Positions 1 through 7,108 of a stretch of DNA of 10,720 nt are shown here, in pieces; the first letter of the stretch is position 1; every line of letters starts with the position of its first letter. Source of the DNA: Flavobacteriaceae bacterium (GTDB taxonomy: Bacteria > Bacteroidota > Bacteroidia > Flavobacteriales > Flavobacteriaceae). A program made the translations under genes and the position numbers. The stretch is taken from assembly GCA_002693605.1 (NCBI GenBank), contig NZQO01000031.1:1-10720 (forward strand). Reading direction: 5' to 3'. Below the pieces are notes generated by a model. That model worked only from the letters and a program-made list of their open reading frames with translations. It searched no databases and was not told the origin of the DNA.

Positions 1-482
1 CAACCGCAGGGTTATTGGGTCAGTTAAGACAAGCCACCAACGATGATTTGGTAGTACTCACTGCATCCTCTGTGCTTGGTACCCTTGCCGATCCTGGAAA
101 CCCGTTGAGTGTTATCGGTGTAGCCGTTCCACTTAGCGACAACTTGGTGCTAACCGAGGCCGAGCAAGCTAAGGTAGCAGCCGCAACCACGGCCTATAAT
201 GGTACCATACGTGCCTTGGCCGATGCAAACGACCTGGCATTCTTTGACGCTCGTGCTGCCTTGGCTAGAGTTGCCAATACCGGTGTAGTGTTCGATGGGG
301 GTGTGCTTAGTGATACCTTCGGTACAGGCGGGGCGTTTTCGTTGGATGGGGTGCATCCCTCACCACGTGGGTATGCGTACGCGGCCAACCTGATGATCGA
401 TGCCATCAACGCTAAGTACAATGCGACCATTCCTAAGGTGAATATCGGTAACTACGGAACTATTACCGCCACCAATAACTAA
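1..482 (+). CDS. SGNH/GDSL-type hydrolase, C-terminal part (5' end outside window)
   Basis: This is an open frame entering from the left edge (first full codon at base 3) and ending at TAA 480-482. A TTG at 15 is in frame but the frame is open before it, so the true start lies upstream. Near the C-terminus is SLDGVHPSPRGYAYA, matching block V (DxxH) of SGNH/GDSL esterases; the catalytic Asp and His are encoded at 345-347 and 354-356. The Ser, Gly and Asn blocks would lie upstream and cannot be checked. The fragment is rich in Ala, Thr, Val and Asn with no membrane segment, which suits an exported hydrolase of lipid or acyl-ester substrates. In flavobacteria such proteins are often encoded near FadL/OmpP1-type outer membrane genes; that is recollection and is not visible here. 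The family call is good, the substrate unknown. Confidence 0.72.
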   Translation, partial: TAGLLGQLRQATNDDLVVLTASSVLGTLADPGNPLSVIGVAVPLSDNLVLTEAEQAKVAAATTAYNGTIRALADANDLAFFDARAALARVANTGVVFDGGVLSDTFGTGGAFSLDGVHPSPRGYAYAANLMIDAINAKYNATIPKVNIGNYGTITATNN

Positions 483-508
483 CCGCAGTAATTTTCTGTA
501 CAATTTTG

Positions 509-540
509 AAACCGCCCCAATTATCGGGGCGGTTTTTTTA
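509..540 (+). terminator. Rho-independent terminator after the SGNH hydrolase gene
   Basis: CCGCCCC (512-518) pairs with GGGGCGG (526-532), extended by three A-T pairs at the base (509-511 with 533-535). The loop has 7 nt and a run of seven T follows (533-539). It begins 26 nt after the hydrolase stop codon. Confidence 0.9.
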
Positions 541-556
541 TCTTTATGGAAAAAAG

Positions 557-901
557 ATGAAGACCATTCTAAAAATCTTGCTCACGGCGCTCGTCGTAGT
601 TGCCCTTGCGAAATTATTGCCCGGGGTATCTGTAGACGGCTACGGCTCGGCTATAATCGTGGCCATCGTCATCGCGCTGCTGCGATTTATCGTAAAACCC
701 ATTTTAGTGGTCCTGACCCTTCCCATTACCATCCTGACGCTCGGGTTATTTCTGCTCGTCATCAACGCACTGATCATCCTGATGGCCGATTACTTCATTG
801 GAGACTTTGAGGTAGGCAATTTTTGGTGGGCCCTGCTCTTTAGCCTTCTGCTCTCACTTTTCCAATCCATACTGCATTCGCTGGTAACGGACGAAAAATA
901 A
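557..901 (+). CDS. Phage_holin_4_2 family small membrane protein
   Basis: The gene encodes a 114-residue, very hydrophobic protein with about four transmembrane helices (roughly residues 3-21, 30-50, 52-78 and 88-112). The core LPITILTLGLFLLVINALII, with LLPGVSVDGYG before it and GNFWWALLFSLLLS after it, matches the Phage_holin_4_2 family (PF04020). Despite the name, most members are chromosomal inner-membrane proteins of unknown role, and no phage genes lie nearby here. I chose ATG 557 because the frame upstream of it runs back into the preceding terminator hairpin, and because MKTILKILL is a normal N-terminus for the family. A four-codon ATG frame (546-560) overlaps the start by four bases and is probably meaningless. 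No convincing promoter was found in the short gap. The family is clear; the function is unknown. Confidence 0.85.
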   Translation: MKTILKILLTALVVVALAKLLPGVSVDGYGSAIIVAIVIALLRFIVKPILVVLTLPITILTLGLFLLVINALIILMADYFIGDFEVGNFWWALLFSLLLSLFQSILHSLVTDEK

Positions 902-925
902 GTAATTGAAATACAGTTTGTACTA

Positions 926-957
926 TTTGCCGACTTGGTTAAAATGTCGTACTTTTG
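926..957 (+). promoter_or_regulatory. Bacteroidota-type promoter of tig (-33 TTTG, -7 TACTTTTG)
   Basis: TTTG at 926-929 and TACTTTTG at 950-957 are separated by exactly 20 nt. They match the Bacteroidota sigma-ABfr consensus (TTTG, 19-21 nt, TAnnTTTG) without mismatch. Transcription would begin near 964, leaving a leader of about 27 nt before the tig ATG at 991. Confidence 0.8.
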
Positions 958-990
958 CATCCTCAAAATTACAGGGTAAAACGAGAGACG

Positions 991-2313
991 ATGAACATAA
1001 CAAAACAAGACATTGATAATTTGAACGCTGTGGTAACAGTGGAAATTTCCAAAGAGGACTACGCTCCCAAGGTGGAACAAATTTTGAAAAATTATCGCAA
1101 AAACGCTAACATTCCCGGATTCAGAAAAGGGCACGTGCCAATGGGGATGGTGAAAAAGCAATACGGGACGGCCGTTCTCGTAGAGGAGGTGAACAAGCTA
1201 CTTCAAGATAGCCTCCACAAGTTTATGACCGAGGAGAAACTAGACGTTCTGGGCAACCCGATTCCGAAGAACGAATCGGAAATCGATTGGAATTCAGACG
1301 ATTTCTCCTTTCAGTTCGAATTGGGCCTCGCGCCCGAATTTGAGGTTGACCTTTCCGGAAAGAAAGCCGTAACGCAGTATAAGGTCGTTGCAGACAATAC
1401 TATGCTCGACAACCAGGTGAAGACCATACGCAAGCAGTACGGAAAGCTGGTTTCAAAAGATGTTGTGGAAAAGGGTGACGAAATTACGGGCACATTTACT
1501 TCCGAAGAAAAGGAAATCGAAAAGAAAACGACCTTCTCGACCGATTTGATAAAAGGCAAAAAACAACTGGATAGCCTATTGGGCGCTAAGGTAGGCGATA
1601 CCGTAACCCTTCAGACCAAAGGACTCTTCAAGGATGAGCACGAAAACCAAAAGCAGCTGGGCGTGGCGCATGACGACGCGCACGGGCTAGACATCACGGT
1701 ATCGCTGAAGATAGACGAGGTAAATACCCGCGAAATGGCCGAGCTGAACCAGGAGTTGTTCGATAAACTTTTCGGCGAGGGCGTTGTGAGCAGTGAGGAA
1801 GAACTTCGCGGTAAGATAAAGGACGATGCCGAGCAGCAATTTGAGCAACAGAGCGACCAGAAAATGTTGAACGATGTTGTAGATTCACTCATAGAAAATA
1901 CCTCGTTCAATTTGCCTTCGGAATTTTTGGCAAGATGGATACAGGTTTCAAGTGAAAAGCCGATGACCGAGGAAGAGGCCAAGGCCGAGTACGATCGCAG
2001 TGAAAAAGGGCTTCGCTATCAGCTAATTGAAGGAAAGCTAAGGTCGCAGCACAACCTTCAGGTAACCTTCGACGAGCTGAAGGAATACGCCAAGAACATG
2101 ATCAAGGCACAAATGGCCCAGTTCGGCAACACGAATCCTAGCGATGAGGAATTGGACGGTATTGCCGCCCGTATTCTTTCCAACGAAGAAGAAGTAAAGC
2201 GCCTTAGCGAACAGCTTAATACACAGAAGATGTTACAGTTTTTCAAGGAAAATGTTAAGCTTAAGACAAAAGAGGTTACCTACGATGAATTCGTAAAGGA
2301 AGCCTACGCCTAA
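991..2313 (+). CDS. tig: Trigger factor, ribosome-associated chaperone
   Basis: The product is a 440-residue trigger factor, which binds ribosomal protein L23 at the exit tunnel and shields nascent chains. The N-terminal domain carries the ribosome-docking signature PGFRKGHVP at residues 42-50. A middle region (about 150-245) sits where the FKBP-like prolyl isomerase domain lies in E. coli, but it is much altered: LDSLLGAKVGD stands where the family usually has an IPGFE-type segment, so isomerase activity is doubtful (inference). The rest is the long, charged, alpha-helical chaperone domain. I chose ATG 991 because an upstream in-frame start at 955 falls inside the -7 promoter element, and because MNITKQDIDNLNAVVTVEI is the usual N-terminus in flavobacteria. 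clpP and clpX follow, a common order in bacteria. The stop is TAA at 2311-2313. Confidence 0.96.
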   Translation: MNITKQDIDNLNAVVTVEISKEDYAPKVEQILKNYRKNANIPGFRKGHVPMGMVKKQYGTAVLVEEVNKLLQDSLHKFMTEEKLDVLGNPIPKNESEIDWNSDDFSFQFELGLAPEFEVDLSGKKAVTQYKVVADNTMLDNQVKTIRKQYGKLVSKDVVEKGDEITGTFTSEEKEIEKKTTFSTDLIKGKKQLDSLLGAKVGDTVTLQTKGLFKDEHENQKQLGVAHDDAHGLDITVSLKIDEVNTREMAELNQELFDKLFGEGVVSSEEELRGKIKDDAEQQFEQQSDQKMLNDVVDSLIENTSFNLPSEFLARWIQVSSEKPMTEEEAKAEYDRSEKGLRYQLIEGKLRSQHNLQVTFDELKEYAKNMIKAQMAQFGNTNPSDEELDGIAARILSNEEEVKRLSEQLNTQKMLQFFKENVKLKTKEVTYDEFVKEAYA

Positions 2314-2335
2314 ACCATGAAAAAATAGGTATCTT

Positions 2336-2371
2336 TAGGCGTTGAATGCAGGTTCAGCGCCTATTTTATTT
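2336..2371 (+). terminator. Hairpin with T-rich tail between tig and clpP (terminator or attenuator)
   Basis: TAGGCGTTGAA (2336-2346) pairs with TTCAGCGCCTA (2353-2363) over 11 bp with a single G-U wobble. The loop has 6 nt and TTTTATTT follows (2364-2371). It lies 22 nt after the tig stop codon and ends 20 nt before the clpP ATG. The shape is that of an intrinsic terminator, although the T tract is broken by one A, so partial readthrough into clpP is plausible. Confidence 0.65.
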
Positions 2372-2391
2372 AAAAAAGATTTTACCATTTT

Positions 2392-3066
2392 ATGAACTAC
2401 GGAAAAGAATTTAAAGATTTTGCCATTAAGGATCGGGGCGTTAGCAGCACATATTACGATAAGATTATGAGCAGCATGTACCCCGTGGGTCTCACCCCGA
2501 ATATTATCGAGGAACGCCAGATGAACGCGGTAGCGATGGATGTTTTTTCACGCTTGATGATGGACCGTATAATCTTCCTTGGTACGGGCATCAATGACCA
2601 GGTGGCAAACATCGTACAGGCCCAGTTATTGTTTCTGGAAAGTACCGATGCCTCTAAGGATATTCAAATTTATATAAATTCCCCTGGGGGCAGCGTTTAC
2701 GCCGGGCTCGGTATATACGATACTATGCAATTTATAAAGCCAGACGTCGCTACCATCTGTACCGGAATGGCCGCTTCAATGGGCGCCGTGTTGCTATGTG
2801 CCGGCGAGAAGGGCAAGCGCAGCGGGTTAACCCATTCCCGTGTTATGATTCACCAGCCCCTTGGCGGGGCACAGGGTCAGGCAAGCGATATCGAGATTAC
2901 CGCCCGCGAAATCATTACCCTGAAAGAGGAATTGTACAAAATTATTGCCAAGCACACCGGGCAGCCTTACGAAAAGGTATATGACGATAGCGATCGCGAT
3001 TACTGGATGAAGGCCGAAAAGGCCAAGGAATACGGTATGATCGATGAGATATTAACAAGAGGATAA
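2392..3066 (+). CDS. clpP: ATP-dependent Clp protease, proteolytic subunit
   Basis: The gene encodes ClpP (224 residues), the serine peptidase that forms a tetradecameric chamber and degrades proteins unfolded by ClpX. The catalytic triad is visible: Ser129 in GMAASMGA, His154 in VMIHQPLGG and Asp203 in DSDRDYWM. The oxyanion-side segment [20 protein letters not shown] spans 94-113. An N-terminal stretch of about 30 residues precedes the conserved [10 protein letters not shown] segment. It is longer than the short, processed leader of E. coli ClpP and may be removed on maturation (inference). ATG 2392 is the only sensible start. The gene sits between tig and clpX, 78 nt after tig and 26 nt before clpX. 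It may be read from the tig promoter through the intervening hairpin or from a weak local promoter. Confidence 0.97.
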   Translation: MNYGKEFKDFAIKDRGVSSTYYDKIMSSMYPVGLTPNIIEERQMNAVAMDVFSRLMMDRIIFLGTGINDQVANIVQAQLLFLESTDASKDIQIYINSPGGSVYAGLGIYDTMQFIKPDVATICTGMAASMGAVLLCAGEKGKRSGLTHSRVMIHQPLGGAQGQASDIEITAREIITLKEELYKIIAKHTGQPYEKVYDDSDRDYWMKAEKAKEYGMIDEILTRG

Positions 3067-3092
3067 TTTTCAAGGAGATAAGAAAAGATATT

Positions 3093-4325
3093 ATGGCGAA
3101 AGAAGATTTGGAATGCTCGTTTTGCGGTCGGAAAAAGGCCGAGACCAATTTGCTCATTGCGGGGCTGGACGCACATATTTGCGACCGCTGTATCGAGCAG
3201 GCACACGGTATTGTAGTAGAGGAGGCATTTCATTCCAGCAATAGTGAGATTTCCAAGGAGCTCATGCTCAAGAAGCCCAAATCGATAAAGGGGTTTCTGG
3301 ACGATTACGTCATTGGGCAAGAGCATACCAAGAAGGTCATGTCGGTAGCGGTGTACAACCACTACAAGCGGTTATTGCAGCCCAAGAGCGACGACGATAT
3401 TGAAATTCAGAAAAGTAATATTATAATGGTGGGCCATACCGGTACCGGTAAGACTCTGGTCGCCAAGACTATTGCCCGCATGCTCAATGTGCCTTTGGCT
3501 ATTGTAGACGCCACGGTGCTTACCGAGGCGGGCTACGTGGGCGAGGACGTGGAAAGTATTTTGACGCGATTGCTTCAAGCGGCCGACTATAATTTGGAAA
3601 AGGCACAAAATGGAATCGTCTTCATTGACGAAATAGACAAGATTGCCAGAAAGAGCGACAACCCCTCCATTACGCGCGACGTGAGCGGGGAAGGCGTACA
3701 GCAGGCGCTCCTGAAGCTCCTCGAGGGCACCACGGTTAACGTGCCGCCCAAGGGTGGGCGCAAGCATCCCGACCAGAAATTTATCGAGGTGAACACCGAG
3801 AATATCTTGTTTATTGCGGGAGGAGCTTTTGACGGTATTGAGAAAACTATTTCGAAACGTTTGAACATGCAAGCCGTAGGTTTCAGCGCCTCCAAAAAGG
3901 AAGACTCCCTAGAGCGCGATAATTTATTGAAGTACATTATTCCGAAAGATTTGAAGGACTTCGGTCTCATTCCTGAAATTATTGGGCGCCTTCCCGTACT
4001 TACCTATATGAATCCGTTGGATAAGGGAACGCTCCGGGCTATTTTGACCGAGCCTAAAAATGCCATTATCAAGCAATACCAAAAGTTGTTCGAAATGGAC
4101 AATATTGAGCTGGTAGTGACCGAGGAAGCGCTCGATTTTATCGTAGACCAGGCCATCGAGTACAAACTCGGTGCACGTGGATTACGCTCACTCTGCGAGG
4201 CGGTACTCACCGATGCTATGTACGAACTGCCCGGTGGCGAGGACACTTCCCTGCACGTTACGAGAGAGTATGCCGAGGAAAAGTTGAACAAATCGACCAT
4301 CAAGAAATTGAAGGCCGTTTCCTAA
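3093..4325 (+). CDS. clpX: ATP-dependent Clp protease, ATP-binding subunit ClpX
   Basis: This is a complete 410-residue AAA+ unfoldase that recognises substrates and threads them into ClpP. The N-terminal zinc-binding domain has Cys8, Cys11, Cys30 and Cys33 (CX2C-X18-CX2C). Walker A is GHTGTGKT (114-121), the pore-1 loop GYVG (147-150), Walker B IVFIDEID (175-182), the pore-2 region lies around [16 protein letters not shown] (186-201), and sensor 2 is GARGLR (360-365). The ClpP-docking tripeptide, IGF in E. coli, appears as VGF at 262-264. ATG 3093 matches the family start just before the zinc finger. It follows clpP by 26 nt and is surely co-transcribed with it. An AAGGAG lies at 3072-3077 but is 15 nt from the start. 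A symmetrical terminator follows the stop codon. Confidence 0.97.
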   Translation: MAKEDLECSFCGRKKAETNLLIAGLDAHICDRCIEQAHGIVVEEAFHSSNSEISKELMLKKPKSIKGFLDDYVIGQEHTKKVMSVAVYNHYKRLLQPKSDDDIEIQKSNIIMVGHTGTGKTLVAKTIARMLNVPLAIVDATVLTEAGYVGEDVESILTRLLQAADYNLEKAQNGIVFIDEIDKIARKSDNPSITRDVSGEGVQQALLKLLEGTTVNVPPKGGRKHPDQKFIEVNTENILFIAGGAFDGIEKTISKRLNMQAVGFSASKKEDSLERDNLLKYIIPKDLKDFGLIPEIIGRLPVLTYMNPLDKGTLRAILTEPKNAIIKQYQKLFEMDNIELVVTEEALDFIVDQAIEYKLGARGLRSLCEAVLTDAMYELPGGEDTSLHVTREYAEEKLNKSTIKKLKAVS

Positions 4326-4347
4326 TTCGTCCTGTTTTAGAAAAATT

Positions 4348-4376
4348 AAAAAACCCCGGCAGCGCCGGGGTTTTTC
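4348..4376. terminator. Bidirectional terminator between clpX and the convergent lipoprotein gene
   Basis: CCCCGGC (4354-4360) pairs with GCCGGGG (4364-4370) around a 3-nt loop. Six A precede the stem (4348-4353) and five T follow it (4371-4375). The hairpin therefore has a U tract in either direction and can end clpX on the plus strand and the lipoprotein gene on the minus strand. It is 22 nt from the clpX stop and about 20 nt from the lipoprotein stop. Confidence 0.92.
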
Positions 4377-4396
4377 TATCTAACTAAACGAACTGC

Positions 4397-4582
4397 CTAT
4401 GGCTGGGCTAGCACCGTTTTTTCTAATGTATACAGTATTCTCTGCTGCATCAGCTCCTTCTTGCTTTTAAGAGTATAACCCGCAACCTCGTAGTTGTCGT
4501 CCGGTATTTTTTCCGAAGAGGCACAAGAGGTAAGCGTATAACACACAATGGCACAAATCGCCCCAATTACTGTTTTTTTCAT
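4397..4582 (-). CDS. Small predicted lipoprotein (61 residues), function unknown
   Basis: The predicted protein begins MKKTVIGAICAIVCYTLTSC, a type II signal peptide with lipobox LTSC and lipidated Cys20. The mature part is only about 41 residues, charged and polar (ASSEKIPDDN and SKKELMQQRILYTLEKTV), with a probable short C-terminal helix. It is likely anchored in the outer or inner membrane facing the periplasm; the residues after the Cys are not a typical surface-export signal. I chose ATG 4582 because a strong promoter lies at 4609-4641. A longer frame starting at 4639 would begin inside the promoter's -33 element. It is a single-gene unit that ends with TAG at the bidirectional terminator shared with clpX. 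I recognise no family. Confidence 0.7.
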   Translation of the reverse strand: MKKTVIGAICAIVCYTLTSCASSEKIPDDNYEVAGYTLKSKKELMQQRILYTLEKTVLAQP

Positions 4583-4608
4583 TTCCCCAAAAATGAATGG
4601 TTCTGCTA

Positions 4609-4641
4609 CAAATTTAGTTAGTAAGAAAAGTACTACCAAAA
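4609..4641 (-). promoter_or_regulatory. Bacteroidota-type promoter of the small lipoprotein gene
   Basis: On the minus strand, TTTTG (4641-4637) and TAAATTTG (4616-4609) are separated by exactly 20 nt, matching the TTTG-N20-TAnnTTTG consensus without mismatch. The start of transcription should lie near 4602, giving a leader of about 20 nt before the ATG at 4582. Confidence 0.78.
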
Positions 4642-4670
4642 GTTTTAGCTGAAGCGAAAGGAAATCCGTT

Positions 4671-4699
4671 AAAATGCAGAAAGCACCGAAAAATCTGCA
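4671..4699 (-). terminator. Weak terminator-like hairpin downstream of the GH3-like gene
   Basis: On the minus strand TGCAGA (4699-4694) pairs with TCTGCA (4680-4675) around a 13-nt loop, followed by TTTT (4674-4671). The stem is only 6 bp and is AT-balanced, so it is a tentative end for the GH3-like transcript, whose stop lies 38 nt upstream. Confidence 0.3.
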
Positions 4700-4736
4700 A
4701 AGAAAGTTTAGAATCGTATTTTCGAAGTTGGAAAAA

Positions 4737-6251
4737 TTATCGATTCATCAATAGCAGTTCCTCCACGTACCCCCTGGTATTGCTAAGTCGCGGTACCTTG
4801 TGCTGGCCTCCTAGCTTGTTCTTTTCCTTCAGCCAATCGTAAAAGAGGTGCGTTCTGGCGCGGTGGATGGTCGGAGCCTTTAGCGTCGTGTCGTTGAAGC
4901 GCTTTGCCTCGTAATCGCTGTTTACTTCCTGCAGTGCCTTGTCGAATAACTTCGAAAAAAACTCGAAGTCATCGGGTGGGGTCTTGAACTCGATAATCCA
5001 TTCATGCGAGCCTTTCTCCTTGCCATCCATAAAGATTGGGGCGGCCGTGTAATCAACAATTTCGGCTTGGGTCAATTCGGTAGCCTTTCGCAGGGCCGAT
5101 TCGGCGTTTTCAATAATCAGTTCCTCGCCAAAGGCGTTGATATGGTGTTTGGTGCGGCCCGTCACGCGTATGCGATAGGGACTTATGGAAGTAAAGCGAA
5201 CGGTATCGCCAATCTTGTAGCGCCACAATCCCGCATTCGTGGTTATTACGATCGCGTAGTTGGTATTTAATGCAACCTCGCTCAATGGGATAACTTTTTC
5301 GTCCCCGGTGCCATAACTGCTCATTTCTATAAACTCGTAGAAAATTCCATAATCTAGCATGAGCAGCAAGTCGTTGCTGTCGTTTTGATCTTGTATGGCG
5401 AAAAATCCTTCCGAGGCATTGTAAATTTCGTAATAGCGAAAGTCGTCACGCGGTAGTAATTTGCGATATTGGTCGCGATAGGGTTCAAAACTGACGCCCC
5501 CGTGAAAGTACACTTCCAGATGGGGCCATATGTTAAACAGGTTCTCCTTCCCCGTAGTTTCCACTACGGTGTTTAAGAGTACGAGCATCCATGATGGAAC
5601 CCCCGCCAAGCTCGTAACGTTCTCCTTAATGGTCTCGTTTACGATGGCCTGTAGTTTTGTCTCCCAATCGCCCATAAGGGAGATCTCATTGCTAGGAGTA
5701 CTGCTGAATTCTGCCCAAAAAGGCATATTGTCTATCAATATGGCAGAGAGATCGCCGTATACCGTGCCATTGTTCTTGTACAGCTCCTTGCTGCCTCCCA
5801 ACCGCAACCCCTTGCCCACGAATAATTGGGAATTCGGATTGTTGTTGAGGTACATGCACAGCAGGTCCTTGCTTGCGGCGTAATGGCAGTTCTCGAGTGA
5901 TTCCTCACTTACCGGAATAAACTTGCTTTTCGCATTCGTGGTGCCGCTGCTCTTGGCAAACCACTTAATGGGTTTGGGCCAGAAGATGTTGGTCTCGCCC
6001 CTGCGCGCACGCTCGATTAGGGCCTCATTTTCCTCGTACGTGGTAATGGGAACCCGGTTCGCATATTCGGCATAGGAGTTAATCGAGGCAAAATCGTACT
6101 GCTGCCCAATTTCCGTTCCCTTCGCCTTCTGAAGCAAGGTTAACAACAGTTCCTGTTGGACTTCTACGGGATATTTCAGAAACAGATCGATCTGGTGTAT
6201 CCGTTTCTTCAAAAACCAAGAGGCGATGGAATTTACAATGGGGATTGGCAT
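4737..6251 (-). CDS. GH3 family acyl-acid-amido synthetase-like protein
   Basis: The 504-residue protein belongs to the GH3 branch of the adenylate-forming (ANL) superfamily. Plant GH3 enzymes adenylate carboxylic acids such as auxin or jasmonate and join them to amino acids. Visible motifs are the ATP-phosphate loop SSGTTNAKSKFIP (101-113), YNASEGFF (277-284), WRYKIGDTVRF (343-353) with Asp349, the hinge region GRTKHHINAFGEEL (365-378), and GGQHKVPRLSNTR (481-493). Lys485 in the last motif corresponds to the QYKTPR lysine of plant GH3 proteins. All catalytic segments look intact, so activity is likely, but the acid and amine partners are unknown. There is no signal peptide, so the protein is cytoplasmic. 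ATG 6251 is the first start in the frame. The gene diverges from the DUF2797 gene across 45 bp. Automatic annotation often gives it the misleading name GH3 auxin-responsive promoter protein. Confidence 0.92.
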   Translation of the reverse strand: MPIPIVNSIASWFLKKRIHQIDLFLKYPVEVQQELLLTLLQKAKGTEIGQQYDFASINSYAEYANRVPITTYEENEALIERARRGETNIFWPKPIKWFAKSSGTTNAKSKFIPVSEESLENCHYAASKDLLCMYLNNNPNSQLFVGKGLRLGGSKELYKNNGTVYGDLSAILIDNMPFWAEFSSTPSNEISLMGDWETKLQAIVNETIKENVTSLAGVPSWMLVLLNTVVETTGKENLFNIWPHLEVYFHGGVSFEPYRDQYRKLLPRDDFRYYEIYNASEGFFAIQDQNDSNDLLLMLDYGIFYEFIEMSSYGTGDEKVIPLSEVALNTNYAIVITTNAGLWRYKIGDTVRFTSISPYRIRVTGRTKHHINAFGEELIIENAESALRKATELTQAEIVDYTAAPIFMDGKEKGSHEWIIEFKTPPDDFEFFSKLFDKALQEVNSDYEAKRFNDTTLKAPTIHRARTHLFYDWLKEKNKLGGQHKVPRLSNTRGYVEELLLMNR

Positions 6252-6296
6252 AGAATTATTCTATCTTTAAAGCATAAAAATAGGAAAATTATACCA

Positions 6297-7091
6297 ATGA
6301 CCTACGAAGGTGTTTTAACAAAAATGAAGACCGAAATGGGGTCTCCCGTTCAATATTATTTGGTCTTTGAAAACGATTTCCTCCACATGAACCAGTTGCT
6401 GGACAAAACGGTGGGAATTACCTTCCTGAAGTACCAATGCCTCCACTGCGGTTTAGAAAAGAAAATATTCAGACAGGGGTTTTGTTATGACTGTTTCTAT
6501 GAAATTCCGCAGGCGGCCGATTGGATTATGAAACCCGAGCTCAGCAAGGCTCATCTCGATATCGAGGAACGCGACCTGGCATACGAGCAGAGCGTACAAT
6601 TGCGGCCACATGTTGTCTACCTTGCCAACAGTAGTAACGTGAAGGTAGGAGTTACCCGAAAAACACAGATTCCCACTCGCTGGATAGACCAAGGAGCGCA
6701 TGAGGCCATTGCGATTGTGGAAGTGCCCAATAGATACCTGGCCGGAATTGCCGAAATGGCCCTGAAGGAGCACGTGAGCGACAAGACCAATTGGCGAACC
6801 ATGCTCAAGAATGAAATTGAAGACGAAAATCTGGTTTCATGGCGAGATAAACTTAAGCCCTATTTGCCAGACGAAGTGCAACCTTACTTCTTAGGTTCGA
6901 GTACCGAGACTCAGATCGATTTTCCAGTATTGCAGTACCCGAACAAACTCCGTACGCTTAACCTCGAGAAAGCCCCATATTACGAGGGAATTTTAAAGGG
7001 AATTAAAGGCCAATACCTACTTTTTGAGGATAATACGGTCTTCAACGTACGGGCAAACGAAGGGTGCGTGGTTTCAGTTTCGGTGCGGTAA
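6297..7091 (+). CDS. DUF2797 family protein with zinc ribbon
   Basis: The product is a soluble 264-residue protein matching DUF2797 (PF10977). Cys48, Cys51, Cys63 and Cys66 (CLHC and CYDC) form a CX2C-X11-CX2C zinc ribbon. A second block, HVVYLANSSNVKVGVTRK (105-122), continues with TRWIDQGA (127-134), Glu153 and NW at 165-166. Its order of VYL, KVG, Arg, Glu and Asn resembles the GIY-YIG nuclease core (inference; the usual tyrosines are incomplete). The C-terminal part (200-264) looks like a small beta-rich domain. I chose ATG 6297 because MTYEGVLTKMKTEMGSPVQYY is the usual N-terminus and earlier in-frame starts lie inside the divergent GH3 gene. It shares a 45-bp gap with the GH3-like gene and converges on the AsmA-like gene with 17 bp between stop codons. 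The function is not known to me. Confidence 0.85.
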   Translation: MTYEGVLTKMKTEMGSPVQYYLVFENDFLHMNQLLDKTVGITFLKYQCLHCGLEKKIFRQGFCYDCFYEIPQAADWIMKPELSKAHLDIEERDLAYEQSVQLRPHVVYLANSSNVKVGVTRKTQIPTRWIDQGAHEAIAIVEVPNRYLAGIAEMALKEHVSDKTNWRTMLKNEIEDENLVSWRDKLKPYLPDEVQPYFLGSSTETQIDFPVLQYPNKLRTLNLEKAPYYEGILKGIKGQYLLFEDNTVFNVRANEGCVVSVSVR

Positions 7092-7108
7092 TAACCATTT
7101 TTCTGCGG

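Noticed and set aside
506-556. Upstream extension of the holin-family gene to TTG 506
   Set aside because: The added 17 residues are encoded by the terminator hairpin and do not resemble the family N-terminus.
557-901. Prophage remnant suggested by the holin family name
   Set aside because: No lysin, integrase, structural gene or attachment site is nearby; the family is widespread as a chromosomal membrane protein.
955-990. Upstream extension of tig to a TTG at 955
   Set aside because: The codon lies within the -7 promoter element, so it would not be in the transcript.
3372-3872. A 166-codon open frame on the minus strand inside clpX
   Set aside because: It is antisense to the conserved AAA+ core, has no family resemblance and no promoter, so it is a shadow frame.
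6262-6269. TATCTTTA as a -7 element for the DUF2797 gene
   Set aside because: It has one mismatch to TAnnTTTG and no TTG at a suitable -33 distance (the nearest is only 14 nt away), so it is not listed as a promoter.
6156-6296. Upstream extension of the DUF2797 gene into the GH3-like gene
   Set aside because: The extra 47 codons overlap the divergent GH3 N-terminus and do not match the family; ATG 6297 is the natural start.
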